DNA of 64,000 nt, from NCBI RefSeq assembly GCF_001428245.1, contig NZ_LMRV01000110.1, positions 27,313 to 91,312 on the forward strand. Direction: 5' to 3'. Under the pieces are notes generated by a model that saw nothing but the letters and a program-made list of their open reading frames with translations, was not told where the DNA came from and did not search any database. Each line of letters opens with the position of its first letter. The first letter of the stretch is position 1. A program made the position numbers and the translations under genes. The stretch comes from Paenibacillus sp. Soil522 (GTDB taxonomy: Bacteria; Bacillota; Bacilli; Paenibacillales; Paenibacillaceae). Shown in pieces: positions 54,135-61,917 of this stretch.

Positions 54135-54422
54135 GCAAAAAGTGGAAAAGGTAGAGTTAATAATACGGCTGAGCCGGCTGTTAATGCTGATAATCTTCCG
54201 GATCTCATACAGTTCTTTGGGCAGCTGCTCGTTACGGCCGGGGATATTATCACTTCTGCCGGGCAAGCTCTTGCACTTGAGCAGGATCAGATGGCTCAAA
54301 TTCAGTCGCAAAAGGATCAACAAGAACAACAACGTGGACAGCAGCAAATGCAGTTGCAGATGGAGCAGATGCAGAAACAAATCGCTCAATTACAAAAGCA
54401 GCTTAAAAATAAGTCCGTTTAA
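54135..54422 (+). pseudogene. Gln-rich small coiled-coil protein, start codon not found
   Basis: A protein-like frame of about 95 codons with no ATG, GTG or TTG in frame before it. It reads GRVNNTAEPAVNADNLPDLI, QFFGQLLVTAGDIITSAGQAL, then a Gln/Met heptad tail (EQDQMAQIQSQKDQQEQQRG and QMQLQMEQMQKQIAQLQKQL). The periodicity predicts a long coiled coil. AAGAGG lies a few bases ahead of GCAAAAAGTGG, so the original start may have been mutated there. Alternatively a non-standard start is used. The function is unknown. A different, longer frame over the same bases is not protein-like. Confidence 0.45.
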
Positions 54423-54508
54423 TACTTATGAAAAAAAATCGGGTCCCTTCAGAGGGAACCCCTACATAAGTGTGTCAAAGGGAATGCCGAGGACAGGTGC
54501 CTGAGGTG

Positions 54509-54550
54509 AAAAAAGGAGCGTGAACGTTTACAGTTCACACTCCATTTTTT
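54509..54550. terminator. Bidirectional terminator
   Basis: GGAGCGTGAAC (54515-54525) pairs with GTTCACaCTCC (54533-54543), flanked by six A and six T, so it works on both strands. It ends the SLH-protein gene (minus). Confidence 0.8.
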
Positions 54551-54566
54551 TATGAAATAAACTCGT

Positions 54567-55628
54567 TTATTGCTGCCCATCCTGATAGTACATGTAGATT
54601 TTCCAACTGTTGTCATTCATTTTCTTCAATAAGTAAATGCCGTCGGTTGCCACTGTATCTGTGGTTGCTTCATTATCTTTAGTGGTCGTTACTTTGTAGC
54701 TGCCGCCTTTCGACTCAACTACGGCGAATCGATCTGTTTTATCCATGACCGTCAGCGTTTGTTCAGTGATTTTCTCAAATTCAAGTTCATACCCTTGATT
54801 GATATGTGCAATCATTTCTTCATAATAAGAATGGCTATACGCTAAATAATAACCAGTATAAAATTGCGCATACACATCTTCTAATTGATCATAGGCTTTA
54901 TCTTTGATTTTTTGATTTTCCTGCTCCTCTAAATCTAACACGGCAGATGTGAGCAGACCGTCTTCAGGCAGTGCGCTTTTTTGCAAGTCTAACGCACGCT
55001 GCAGCATGACAACGGCTTCAGCTCTTGTTGCATTGGCGAAAGGCTTGAACTGCGTTTCACTGGCTCCACGTACGATACCGGCTTGACTTGCTTTTAAAAT
55101 GGATTCTTTAGCGAAGTAGTCGGGAACATCCGTAAATGGCTTCGTTTCTCCTTCAAATTGGACAGAGGAAGAAAAGGCTCTAACGACCATTGTAGCGATC
55201 TCGCCGCGTTTGATCAGTTGATTTGGCCCGAATTTTGTTTCGCTAATCCCGCTAACGATACCAAGGGAGCTGGCAACGCGAATCGAATCGAAGTACCACT
55301 TTCCTTGTTCGACGTCAGTAAAAGCCGTTCCGGCCGCATCGCTTGCCAAACCTAATGCGCGAACCAAAATCGATACAAACTCCGCGCGGCTTATAGGATG
55401 GTTTGGCTTAACCGTTACATATCCTTCTTGATCCGCATAGCCCCGTAACAAATCTGCGTTTACAAAATTGTCCAGCTCGTTATAAGCCCAGTGCTCTTCT
55501 ATGTCCGCCGGAAAATAGAGTTCCAAAGGATCGAGCTCAGCCGCTTTCACTTGTACAGACTGAAGCGGAAAAATCAGAAGCAGGGATAAAAGTAAGAAGA
55601 TCGTGCTGCGAAAATAAATATTTTTCAT
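54567..55628 (-). CDS. SLH-domain surface protein with NTF2-like C-terminus
   Basis: Secreted cell-surface protein of 353 residues. The signal peptide MKNIYFRSTIFLLLSLLLIFPLQSVQVKA is followed by three SLH repeats: ADIEEHWAYNELDNFVNADLLRGY (about 42-95), FTDVEQGKWYFDSIRVASSLGIVSG (about 105-160) and FTDVPDYFAKESILKASQAGIVRG (about 165-225). The SLH domains attach to pyruvylated wall polymer. After a linker the last 110 residues (EDVYAQFYTGYYLAYSHSYYEEM..., YKVTTTKDNEATTDTVATDGIYLLKKMNDNSWKI) look like an NTF2/SnoaL-type cone. The role of the C-terminal part is unknown. Confidence 0.88.
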   Translation of the reverse strand: MKNIYFRSTIFLLLSLLLIFPLQSVQVKAAELDPLELYFPADIEEHWAYNELDNFVNADLLRGYADQEGYVTVKPNHPISRAEFVSILVRALGLASDAAGTAFTDVEQGKWYFDSIRVASSLGIVSGISETKFGPNQLIKRGEIATMVVRAFSSSVQFEGETKPFTDVPDYFAKESILKASQAGIVRGASETQFKPFANATRAEAVVMLQRALDLQKSALPEDGLLTSAVLDLEEQENQKIKDKAYDQLEDVYAQFYTGYYLAYSHSYYEEMIAHINQGYELEFEKITEQTLTVMDKTDRFAVVESKGGSYKVTTTKDNEATTDTVATDGIYLLKKMNDNSWKIYMYYQDGQQ

Positions 55629-55718
55629 TTTTGATGTTCCTCTCTTGGTTGAAAAAAATTCCTCTATGAGGATATCAAAGTAAGGCAGATTATTCTACTG
55701 GAAAATCAAGGGGGTAAT

Positions 55719-55760
55719 AAAGGACAAAGGCAGCCCGATTGGAGGCTGCCTCTGTCCTTT
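55719..55760 (-). terminator. Terminator of the neopullulanase gene
   Basis: AAAGGACAaAGGCAGCC (55719-55735) pairs with GGCTGCCTcTGTCCTTT (55744-55760), immediately after the stop codon; on the minus strand it is followed by ATTACC rather than T-rich sequence. Confidence 0.8.
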
Positions 55761-55764
55761 GCTG

Positions 55765-57714
55765 TTATGCCGTTACTTGCTGCAAAATGATGTAGCCAAA
55801 AGCAGGCAATGAGAGCTTTAACTGACCACTCGCATTGCTAGCCAGCGTAGAGCCGGCAGCCAGAGCGCTTGTGCTAGAGAAAAGCGTCGTCCAAGCGGAT
55901 TCGCCTCCGCCCGCCACTGCCACTGTTACTGCATCTGTTTCTGTCACTGCGGCTGAGCTCGCCGCTCCGGCAGCCTCCGCCGGTGCAGCGGCAGCGACTG
56001 CTTCCTCTAATGTCTCCGCACTAGCAAAGCCTGTAAACGCAACTGCGTACGGAACAGCCCCGTTATTTGCCGGCGCCGCTTCAACAGTGAAGCGCAGATC
56101 GGCCGCTTTACCGCGCGCATTTAGCGCGACAAGCAAGCGCTGATCGCCATCGCGGCGCTCATATACCAAGGTGCCGTCCGATTCGCCGACGTGCACGAAG
56201 CGAATGTCCGCGCTGCGAAGCGCGCTGTGGCTGTGGCGAAGTCCGATTGCTGTTTTATAAAATTGCAGCAGCTCCGTGTTTTGTTCCGCTGGATCCCAAA
56301 CCATGCATTTGCGGCACCCGGGATCGCCTTCTCCATTTATTCCTACCTCGTCGCCGTAATAAATACATGGCGTTCCCGGGTAAGTCAGCTGGAACAACGA
56401 CGAAAGCTTCATCGAACCGATGTTATCTTCGCATATCGTCAGCAGCCTTGGTGTGTCGTGACTATCGAGCAAATTGAAGGCCGTTTCCGTCACCTGCTGC
56501 GGATAAGCGGCAAGCTGCGTGCCGATCGCATGGGCAAAGGCAGCTGCGTCAATTGTCTGATAGGCGAAGAAATCAAGCACCGCATTCGTAAATGGATAGT
56601 TCATGACCGCATCGAATTGATCGCCCTGCAGCCACGCCATCGCATCATGCCAAATTTCTCCCAAAATGTACGCTTCCGGATTAACGGATTTCACCGCTAT
56701 CCGAAACTCGCGCCAAAATTGATGGTCAACCTCATTGGCAACGTCGAGACGCCAGCCATCGATTCCGATTTCCTCGACCCAGTAACGCGCGACCTCGAGC
56801 AAATACTGCTTCACTTCAGGATGCTCGGTGTTCAGCTTCGGCATTAGCGGCTCAAACCCGAACGTTTCATAAGAAGGCACGCCGTCAACAACCTGCAGCG
56901 GCCATTCCCGAACGTAGAACCAGTCTGCATACTTCGATTGCTGTCCATTCTTTTGCGCATCGACAAACGGTGGGAACGTTCTGCCGGAGTGATTGAATAC
57001 CGCATCAAGCAGTACGCGAATTCCTCGGGCATGGCAGGCGTCAACCAATTCCTTCAGCTTCTCGTTCGTGCCGAAATGCGGATCAACCTTCATATAGTCC
57101 TGCGTGTCATACTTATGATTCGTTGTCGCCTCAAACAAGGGCGTGAAATAGACAGCATTGATGCCGAGCGCGGATAAATGATCCAAGTGATCGATTACGC
57201 CCTGCAGGTCGCCGCCAAAAAAGTTTTGCGGAGTCGGCTCGCCGCCCCAAGAAAGCACCTGCTCGGGATCAAGCGATGGATCGCCTTTCGCGAAGCGCTC
57301 AGGGAATATTTGATAGAAGACAGCGTCCTTCAGCCAAGCCGGCGGCTTGAATACGTCGATTGGATTAATATATGGAAAATCGAAAAAATAATTTGAATGT
57401 CCCGGCATCGTTTGCTCGAAGCCTTTTTCCGTAAAGAATACCGTCTCATCCCCGCTAGTCAAGCGAAACGCGTAGCGCAGCCGGCGGAACGGAGGGATAA
57501 CAGCCGTTTCCCAATAGTCGAACCTCTCATCTGAGGAGAAAATACGCATCGTAACAGTAGTGAGGGTTTGATCCCATGCATATTTGTCGCCAACGATTGC
57601 CACGGCTTCGGCAACATCGTCTTTTTTGGTGCGCAATCGAAGGTGCAGCGTTTTCCCGTCGTAGGCGTAGGCCCAGTTTTGCTTCGGTCTGTGATAAACA
57701 GCTTCTAATAACAT
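55765..57714 (-). CDS. Neopullulanase/maltogenic amylase (GH13_20-type), cytoplasmic
   Basis: Intracellular enzyme of 649 residues splitting cyclodextrins, pullulan and maltodextrins. N-terminal CBM34-like domain (about 1-125), used for dimerisation in this family, then the GH13 barrel: [26 protein letters not shown], nucleophile D324 ([10 protein letters not shown]), acid E353 (LGEIWHD), D420 (LLDSHDTPR), [11 protein letters not shown]. An unusual insertion of about 40 residues, rich in Ala/Gly/Thr (about 565-605), sits in the C-terminal beta domain just before YIILQQV. No signal peptide. AAGGAG lies about 12 bases from the ATG. It completes the starch route. Confidence 0.92.
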   Translation of the reverse strand: MLLEAVYHRPKQNWAYAYDGKTLHLRLRTKKDDVAEAVAIVGDKYAWDQTLTTVTMRIFSSDERFDYWETAVIPPFRRLRYAFRLTSGDETVFFTEKGFEQTMPGHSNYFFDFPYINPIDVFKPPAWLKDAVFYQIFPERFAKGDPSLDPEQVLSWGGEPTPQNFFGGDLQGVIDHLDHLSALGINAVYFTPLFEATTNHKYDTQDYMKVDPHFGTNEKLKELVDACHARGIRVLLDAVFNHSGRTFPPFVDAQKNGQQSKYADWFYVREWPLQVVDGVPSYETFGFEPLMPKLNTEHPEVKQYLLEVARYWVEEIGIDGWRLDVANEVDHQFWREFRIAVKSVNPEAYILGEIWHDAMAWLQGDQFDAVMNYPFTNAVLDFFAYQTIDAAAFAHAIGTQLAAYPQQVTETAFNLLDSHDTPRLLTICEDNIGSMKLSSLFQLTYPGTPCIYYGDEVGINGEGDPGCRKCMVWDPAEQNTELLQFYKTAIGLRHSHSALRSADIRFVHVGESDGTLVYERRDGDQRLLVALNARGKAADLRFTVEAAPANNGAVPYAVAFTGFASAETLEEAVAAAAPAEAAGAASSAAVTETDAVTVAVAGGGESAWTTLFSSTSALAAGSTLASNASGQLKLSLPAFGYIILQQVTA

Positions 57715-57762
57715 GTTTTTTATCGCTCCTTATGATTGGTATGGAAAAAGACTTACAACGCG

Positions 57763-57806
57763 AAAAAAGGTACAACCTCTGCTCATAAAAGCCGAGGTTG
57801 TACCTT
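57763..57806 (-). terminator. Terminator of trxB
   Basis: Perfect AAGGTACAACCTC (57767-57779) / GAGGTTGTACCTT (57794-57806); on the minus strand T6 follows the stem. It lies about 140 bases past the trxB stop. Confidence 0.8.
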
Positions 57807-57949
57807 CTCCCATAATACGTTCAGGCGCCGCTCACGCGAAGCATATTGCGAACAAATGGTTGCGGTAGCATTGCCTTTCTATTGTAACTCTCAACACATT
57901 TATTATACATAATTTGCACGTATTGTTCTAGTCAATTTGGGAAAAAAGT

Positions 57950-58894
57950 TTACGCGTGAGCCGCTTCATGCGCTTGCGATTCCAAGAAACGCTCGCAATC
58001 GAGTGCAGCCATGCAGCCGCTTCCCGCTGCCGTAATCGCTTGGCGGTATTGGCGGTCCTGCACGTCACCGCAGGCGTATACGCCTGGGATGTTCGTCTCC
58101 GAAGTGCCTGGCTTCACGATAATGTAGCCCTGCTCATCGGTATCGATTTGGCCGCTAAGGAAGGCGGTATTAGGCGTATGCCCAATCGTAATAAATAAGC
58201 CGTCTGTCTCCAGCATTTCTTCTTCGCCGGTTTCATTATTGCGCACTTTCAATCCCTGCAGACCCATTCCCGTTGCAGCGACCTCAAGCGGCGTGCGGTT
58301 TAAGCTCCATACGATTTTGTCGTTGGCGCGAGCGCGGTCCTGCATAATTTTCGAAGCGCGCAAATCTTCGCGACGGTGAACGAGTCTCACCTCGGAAGCG
58401 AAACGGGTGAGGAACACCGCTTCCTCCATTGCGGAGTCGCCGCCGCCGACTACGATAATCTTTTTGCCGCGGAAGAAGAAGCCATCGCAGGTAGCGCAGG
58501 TGCTTACGCCGCGTCCGATATTTTCTTGCTCGCCCGGGATGCCAAGATATTTGGCAGAAGCGCCTGTCGAGATAATGATCGACTCCGCTTGCAGCTCGCC
58601 GATCCCTTCAACGTCGAGTGTGTATGGACGCTTGCTGAAATCGACGCTTTTCACGGAGCCGGTTTTGAATTTTGCTCCGAAGCGCTGCGCTTGCTTACGC
58701 ATGTTGGACATGAGCTCGCTGCCCAATATCCCGTCAGGGAAGCCCGGGAAGTTCTCTACCTCCGTAGTCGTCGTAAGCTGGCCGCCTGGCTGCCACCCTT
58801 CGATAACGAGCGGCTCCATATTCGCGCGAGCCAAGTAAATAGCAGCCGTTAATCCGGCAGGACCTGTACCGATAATGATTGTTTTATGCATCAT
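57950..58894 (-). CDS. trxB: Thioredoxin reductase
   Basis: NADPH-dependent flavoenzyme of 314 residues that recycles thioredoxin in the cytoplasm. FAD motif IIIGTGPAGLTAAIYLARA, the redox-active CATC in VSTCATCDGFF (about residues 133-138), the NADPH-binding Rossmann motif IIVVGGGDSAMEEAVFL, and the closing GVYACGDVQDRQYRQAITAAGSGCMAALDCE. GGAGG is 6 bases before the first ATG. Length and order match low-molecular-weight TrxB. It is a single gene divergent from the tnpB element; ends at the hairpin near 57.8 kb. Confidence 0.96.
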   Translation of the reverse strand: MMHKTIIIGTGPAGLTAAIYLARANMEPLVIEGWQPGGQLTTTTEVENFPGFPDGILGSELMSNMRKQAQRFGAKFKTGSVKSVDFSKRPYTLDVEGIGELQAESIIISTGASAKYLGIPGEQENIGRGVSTCATCDGFFFRGKKIIVVGGGDSAMEEAVFLTRFASEVRLVHRREDLRASKIMQDRARANDKIVWSLNRTPLEVAATGMGLQGLKVRNNETGEEEMLETDGLFITIGHTPNTAFLSGQIDTDEQGYIIVKPGTSETNIPGVYACGDVQDRQYRQAITAAGSGCMAALDCERFLESQAHEAAHA

Positions 58895-59110
58895 CTATAT
58901 CCTCCATTCGGGACTTGATCAAAATAATAAGTACTACATTAAAATTATTATAATCTAGCGTTAAAGTCAATATCGTTCATGTAACGTTCATCAATAGGGG
59001 CGTGGATACTCGTGACTTCAGTCATGAGAGGAAACGCCTGGTTTTGCTTGTATACGAACACATGGTCGTATACAATGATCGTATAACTCTATCAACAGGG
59101 AGGTGAATCC

Positions 59111-60223
59111 ATGAATCTTACCCTTACAGCGAAACTGAAAATCAAACCAACCTCACTTCAAGCCATGTTGTTGCACAAAACCATGGCCGCTTATCGAAAA
59201 GGATGCAACATGGTTTCGAAGCTCATTTTTGAACGAACAGCCTTAAACGCCAGGTCGTTGCACAAGCTAACGAATACCTATTTGCGGCAGCAGTTTGGTT
59301 TGCGTTCGCAAATGGCGCAGTCGGTGCTTAAAACCGTTCTCGCACGGTATAAAACCAATGAATCAAGCGGGCACGATCGGACATACGTACAGTTCAAACG
59401 TCCTGAATACGATTTGGTTTGGAACCGTGACTATTCTTTGGCGGCAGGCGTTTTCTCACTCAATACCTTGGAAGGCCGCGTCAAGGTAGCCTTCGAGTCC
59501 AAGGGTATGGAACACTTCTTCGATGGCTCCTGGCGCTTTGGCACGGCCAAGCTGGTTCACAAGCACAGTAAGTGGTTTCTGCATATCCCGATGACCAAAG
59601 AAATCGATGAAATCGAAGATAAGAACCTGGACCAAGTCATCGGTATTGATATGGGGGTAAACTTTGTTGCCACCGCCTATGATTCGGCGGGCAAAACGAC
59701 CTTCTTTTCGGGTCGGCGCATCAAAGATAAACGGGCACGTTATAAACAGCTTCGAAAAGCGCTTCAAATGCGGCAAACGCCATCTGCACGTCGAAGATTA
59801 AAAAAAATCGGGCAGAGAGAAAACCGTTGGATGACCGATGTTAACCATCAGGTCAGTAAGGCACTCATATCCCGCTATGGAGCCAAAACGCTGTTTGTGC
59901 TGGAAGATTTGCAAGGCGTGCGCAAGTGGGCGGAAAGGGTTTACCGAAACAGCCGTTACGTCACGGTTTCGTGGGCCTATTACCAGCTTCGCCAAATGAT
60001 CACGTACAAAGCGGTGATGGCGGGCTCCAAGACCATCGCGGTCAATCCCAAATACACCTCGCAAACATGCCCGAAATGTAATCACATCGCGAAAGAAAAT
60101 CGCAACAAAAAGAAGCATCTCTTTTGCTGCCGAGCCTGCGGATACAGGTCGAATGACGACCGTATCGCCTCGATGAATCTTTGGCAGAGTGGAAACAAGT
60201 ACATCGCCAAAGATGCGACATAA
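59111..60223 (+). CDS. tnpB: TnpB, RNA-guided transposon-associated nuclease
   Basis: Programmable nuclease of IS605-type elements, 370 residues, ancestor-like to Cas12. It cleaves the empty donor site using an omega RNA and helps the element persist. All RuvC residues are present: D180 in VIGIDMGVN, E265 in LFVLEDLQG, D350 in SNDDRIASMN. A zinc finger with C320-C323 and C340-C343 lies between the last two. The N-terminal OrfB domain begins MNLTLTAKLKIKPTSLQ. GGGAGGTGA precedes the ATG. The gene looks intact and potentially active, in contrast to the relic near 3 kb. Confidence 0.92.
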   Translation: MNLTLTAKLKIKPTSLQAMLLHKTMAAYRKGCNMVSKLIFERTALNARSLHKLTNTYLRQQFGLRSQMAQSVLKTVLARYKTNESSGHDRTYVQFKRPEYDLVWNRDYSLAAGVFSLNTLEGRVKVAFESKGMEHFFDGSWRFGTAKLVHKHSKWFLHIPMTKEIDEIEDKNLDQVIGIDMGVNFVATAYDSAGKTTFFSGRRIKDKRARYKQLRKALQMRQTPSARRRLKKIGQRENRWMTDVNHQVSKALISRYGAKTLFVLEDLQGVRKWAERVYRNSRYVTVSWAYYQLRQMITYKAVMAGSKTIAVNPKYTSQTCPKCNHIAKENRNKKKHLFCCRACGYRSNDDRIASMNLWQSGNKYIAKDAT

Positions 60224-60462
60224 GCACGCTTATGCCGCAGGGTAGCTGTCAGCCTGCCCGTTCGATGTTTCTTCGGAAATATCCATTTCGATATTTTCCA
60301 AAGGATAAATCGAGGATGTGACCTCACGCTTCCATGGAGGCGATGCCGCCGGGTGCGGTAAAGGTAGGAGCTACAACGGCATCTTGTATATACAAGGTGC
60401 TGTGTCATCGTGGCATTTGCACTACTGGAGCGTCACAAGCTCGCGACTTTAGTCGTGAGTCG
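60224..60462 (+). ncRNA. Candidate omega RNA (right-end RNA) of the tnpB element
   Basis: The roughly 240 bases from the tnpB stop to the right-end hairpin hold no ORF but are rich in self-complementary parts: GGAAATATC/GATATTTTCC near 60273-60300, CTTGTATATACAAG at 60383-60396, and the end hairpin 60440-60459. In this superfamily the RNA that guides TnpB comes from this position and its guide lies just past the right end. The 5' end of the RNA may start within tnpB. Confidence 0.4.
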
Positions 60463-60579
60463 TTGACGTTGGTATTCCGCTTAGCCGGTAAAGGTCATTT
60501 TTTTGGATAATTAATTATAGAATGGATATGATGGAGGGAGTATATGCGAGTCATGTAATGATTTGGGGGAGGGGCTTGA

Positions 60580-61458
60580 ATGGAAAAGCGGATACGGAAA
60601 GCGATTATTCCTGCTGGGGGATTAGGAACCAGGTTTTTGCCTGCTACGAAAGCACAGCCGAAGGAAATGCTCCCAATCATCGATAAGCCAGCCATTCAGT
60701 ATATAGTAGAAGAGGCGGTTCAATCCGGCATTGAGAGCATCGTGATCGTCAGCGGCCGCAACAAGCGGGCGATCGAGGATCATTTTGACAAATCGGCCGA
60801 GCTCGAAATGGAGCTGGAGGCGCGTCATAACGAGGAAATGCTGGATATGGTCCGTAAAATATCACAGCTGGCGGACATTTACTACGTTCGTCAGAAGGAG
60901 CCGCTGGGCCTCGGCCATGCCGTTTTGTGCGCCCGCCGCTTCATTGCAGACGAACCCTTCGCCGTTCTGCTCGGGGATGATATTTTGAAATCGGAGCCGC
61001 CGTGCTTGCGCCAAATGATCGACGTGTATGAGCAGCAGTATTCATCTGTCGTAGCCGTTATGGAAGTGCCGTGGGAACAGACGCATAAGTATGGCATCGT
61101 TGATATCGAGCGGGGCCAGCAGGTTGCGCGCGTACGCGACATCATCGAGAAGCCGGCTCCGGGGCAAGCGCCTTCTAATTACGCGGTTGTCGGACGATAC
61201 GTGCTGGACAATGCCATATTCGATCTGCTTGAGAAAGCGGCGCCTGGAAAGGCGGGAGAAATCCAGCTGACGGACAGCTTGCAGGAATTGAATCGTATAG
61301 CCTCGTTATCGGCTTACCGCTTCGACGGCCGCAGACATGATGTGGGCGACAAGCTGGGCTTCGTGCAGGCAACGATCGATTTCGCATTGGAGCGAGCCGA
61401 TCTTTCCGGGGATGTCAGAAGATACTTGTTGGAGAGGCTAAAGGAGACGAACTCATAA
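60580..61458 (+). CDS. galU: UTP-glucose-1-phosphate uridylyltransferase
   Basis: Makes UDP-glucose from UTP and glucose 1-phosphate for wall polymers, glycolipids and galactose use; cytoplasmic, 292 residues. Signature nucleotidyltransferase loop IPAGGLGTRFLPATKAQPKEMLPI at residues 9-32, then KPAIQYIVEEAVQSGIESIVIVSGRNKRAIEDHFD, ELEMELE, the acceptor-binding FAVLLGDDIL, KYGIVDIERG, GRYVLDNAIFDLL, GEIQLTDSLQEL. Length and motifs match GalU/GtaB. GGGGGAGGGGC lies just before the ATG. No pathway partner is next to it. Confidence 0.96.
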   Translation: MEKRIRKAIIPAGGLGTRFLPATKAQPKEMLPIIDKPAIQYIVEEAVQSGIESIVIVSGRNKRAIEDHFDKSAELEMELEARHNEEMLDMVRKISQLADIYYVRQKEPLGLGHAVLCARRFIADEPFAVLLGDDILKSEPPCLRQMIDVYEQQYSSVVAVMEVPWEQTHKYGIVDIERGQQVARVRDIIEKPAPGQAPSNYAVVGRYVLDNAIFDLLEKAAPGKAGEIQLTDSLQELNRIASLSAYRFDGRRHDVGDKLGFVQATIDFALERADLSGDVRRYLLERLKETNS

Positions 61459-61534
61459 GTATCTATCATTTGAAGGGCCGCCGATGGGCGGCTCTTTTGC
61501 ATGAGAGGGGCTCCTGCCGATAGCGACATTACCA

Positions 61535-61544
61535 TGTACGTACA
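61535..61544 (+). promoter_or_regulatory. AraR-like operator core
   Basis: Palindrome TGTACGTACA within ATGTACGTACAAG. The AraR consensus is ATTTGTACGTACAAAT. A partial second copy, AGTCGTACAACT, lies at 61568-61579, and a -10-like TATACT is at 61559-61564. It fits control of the former arabinose operon. Confidence 0.6.
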
Positions 61545-61598
61545 AGTTTGGCTTATGCTATACTACTAGTCGTACAACTAACGGAGCTGAGGTGTGAA

Positions 61599-61902
61599 GT
61601 GAAGGAACAGCAAACGCCCAAATATATGCAATTGAAGCAGCAAATTTTATCCTGGATCGTCACGGCGCAGTTCAAGCCGCATGATAAGCTGCTATCGGAG
61701 AACGAGATCGGCAAGCAGTTTGAAATGAGCCGTCAAACGGTGCGTCAAGCGCTGGGCGATTTGGAGCAGGAGGGGTGGCTCTATCGCGCTCAAGGGAGGG
61801 GAACATTCGTATCCGACGAATGTTCAGCCGATGGATCAAGCTTTGTTAGACCGTCATTATTTGCACAAGCATGGAGCAAACGCCTACTACGGCCAAAAAT
61901 AA
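61599..61902 (+). pseudogene. Deletion fusion of araR (GntR-type HTH) to the 3' end of araD
   Basis: The 5' part from a GTG start (GAGGTG at 61589-61594) encodes the N-terminal winged HTH of AraR: VKEQQTPKYMQLKQQILSWI, ENEIGKQFEMSRQTVRQALGDLEQEGWLYRAQGRGTFVSD. Immediately after FVSD the frame changes, and the other frame encodes the C-terminus of L-ribulose-5-phosphate 4-epimerase, NVQPMDQALLDRHYLHKHGANAYYGQK, with its stop at 61900-61902. The sugar-binding half of AraR and nearly all of AraD are missing. The junction lies in a 25-base palindrome (61801-61825). In the araR frame the ORF runs on as nonsense to 61982, into araB. Confidence 0.85.
61801..61825. repeat. Perfect inverted repeat at the araR/araD deletion junction
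   Basis: GAACATTCGT (61801-61810), ATCCG spacer, ACGAATGTTC (61816-61825). The araR reading ends and the araD reading begins inside it. Confidence 0.8.
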
Positions 61903-61917
61903 GGAGGACATGGAAAA

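Larger units (their letters stand above)
59000..60470 (+). mobile_element. IS200/IS605-superfamily element carrying only tnpB (IS1341-type)
   Basis: The tnpB gene is framed by two related imperfect palindromes: CTCGTGACTTCAGTCATGAG at 59009-59028 and CTCGCGACTTTAGTCGTGAG at 60440-60459, as expected for the subterminal end hairpins of this superfamily. There is no tnpA, so movement would need a transposase supplied in trans. A second inverted repeat (GTATACGA / TCGTATAC, 59050-59073) lies in the left part, upstream of tnpB. Exact ends are not certain to the base. The insertion lies between trxB and galU. Confidence 0.75.

Noticed and set aside
54003-54389. A 128-codon Leu-rich minus-strand frame
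   Set aside because: Its Leu runs are the complement of the CAG/CAA repeats of the Gln-rich frame; an artefact of composition.
54115-54504. A 129-codon plus-strand frame over the Gln-rich region
   Set aside because: The neighbouring frame is far more protein-like (heptads, Gln-rich coiled coil, natural stop); this frame is Ser/Arg/Leu-rich and its start lacks a site.
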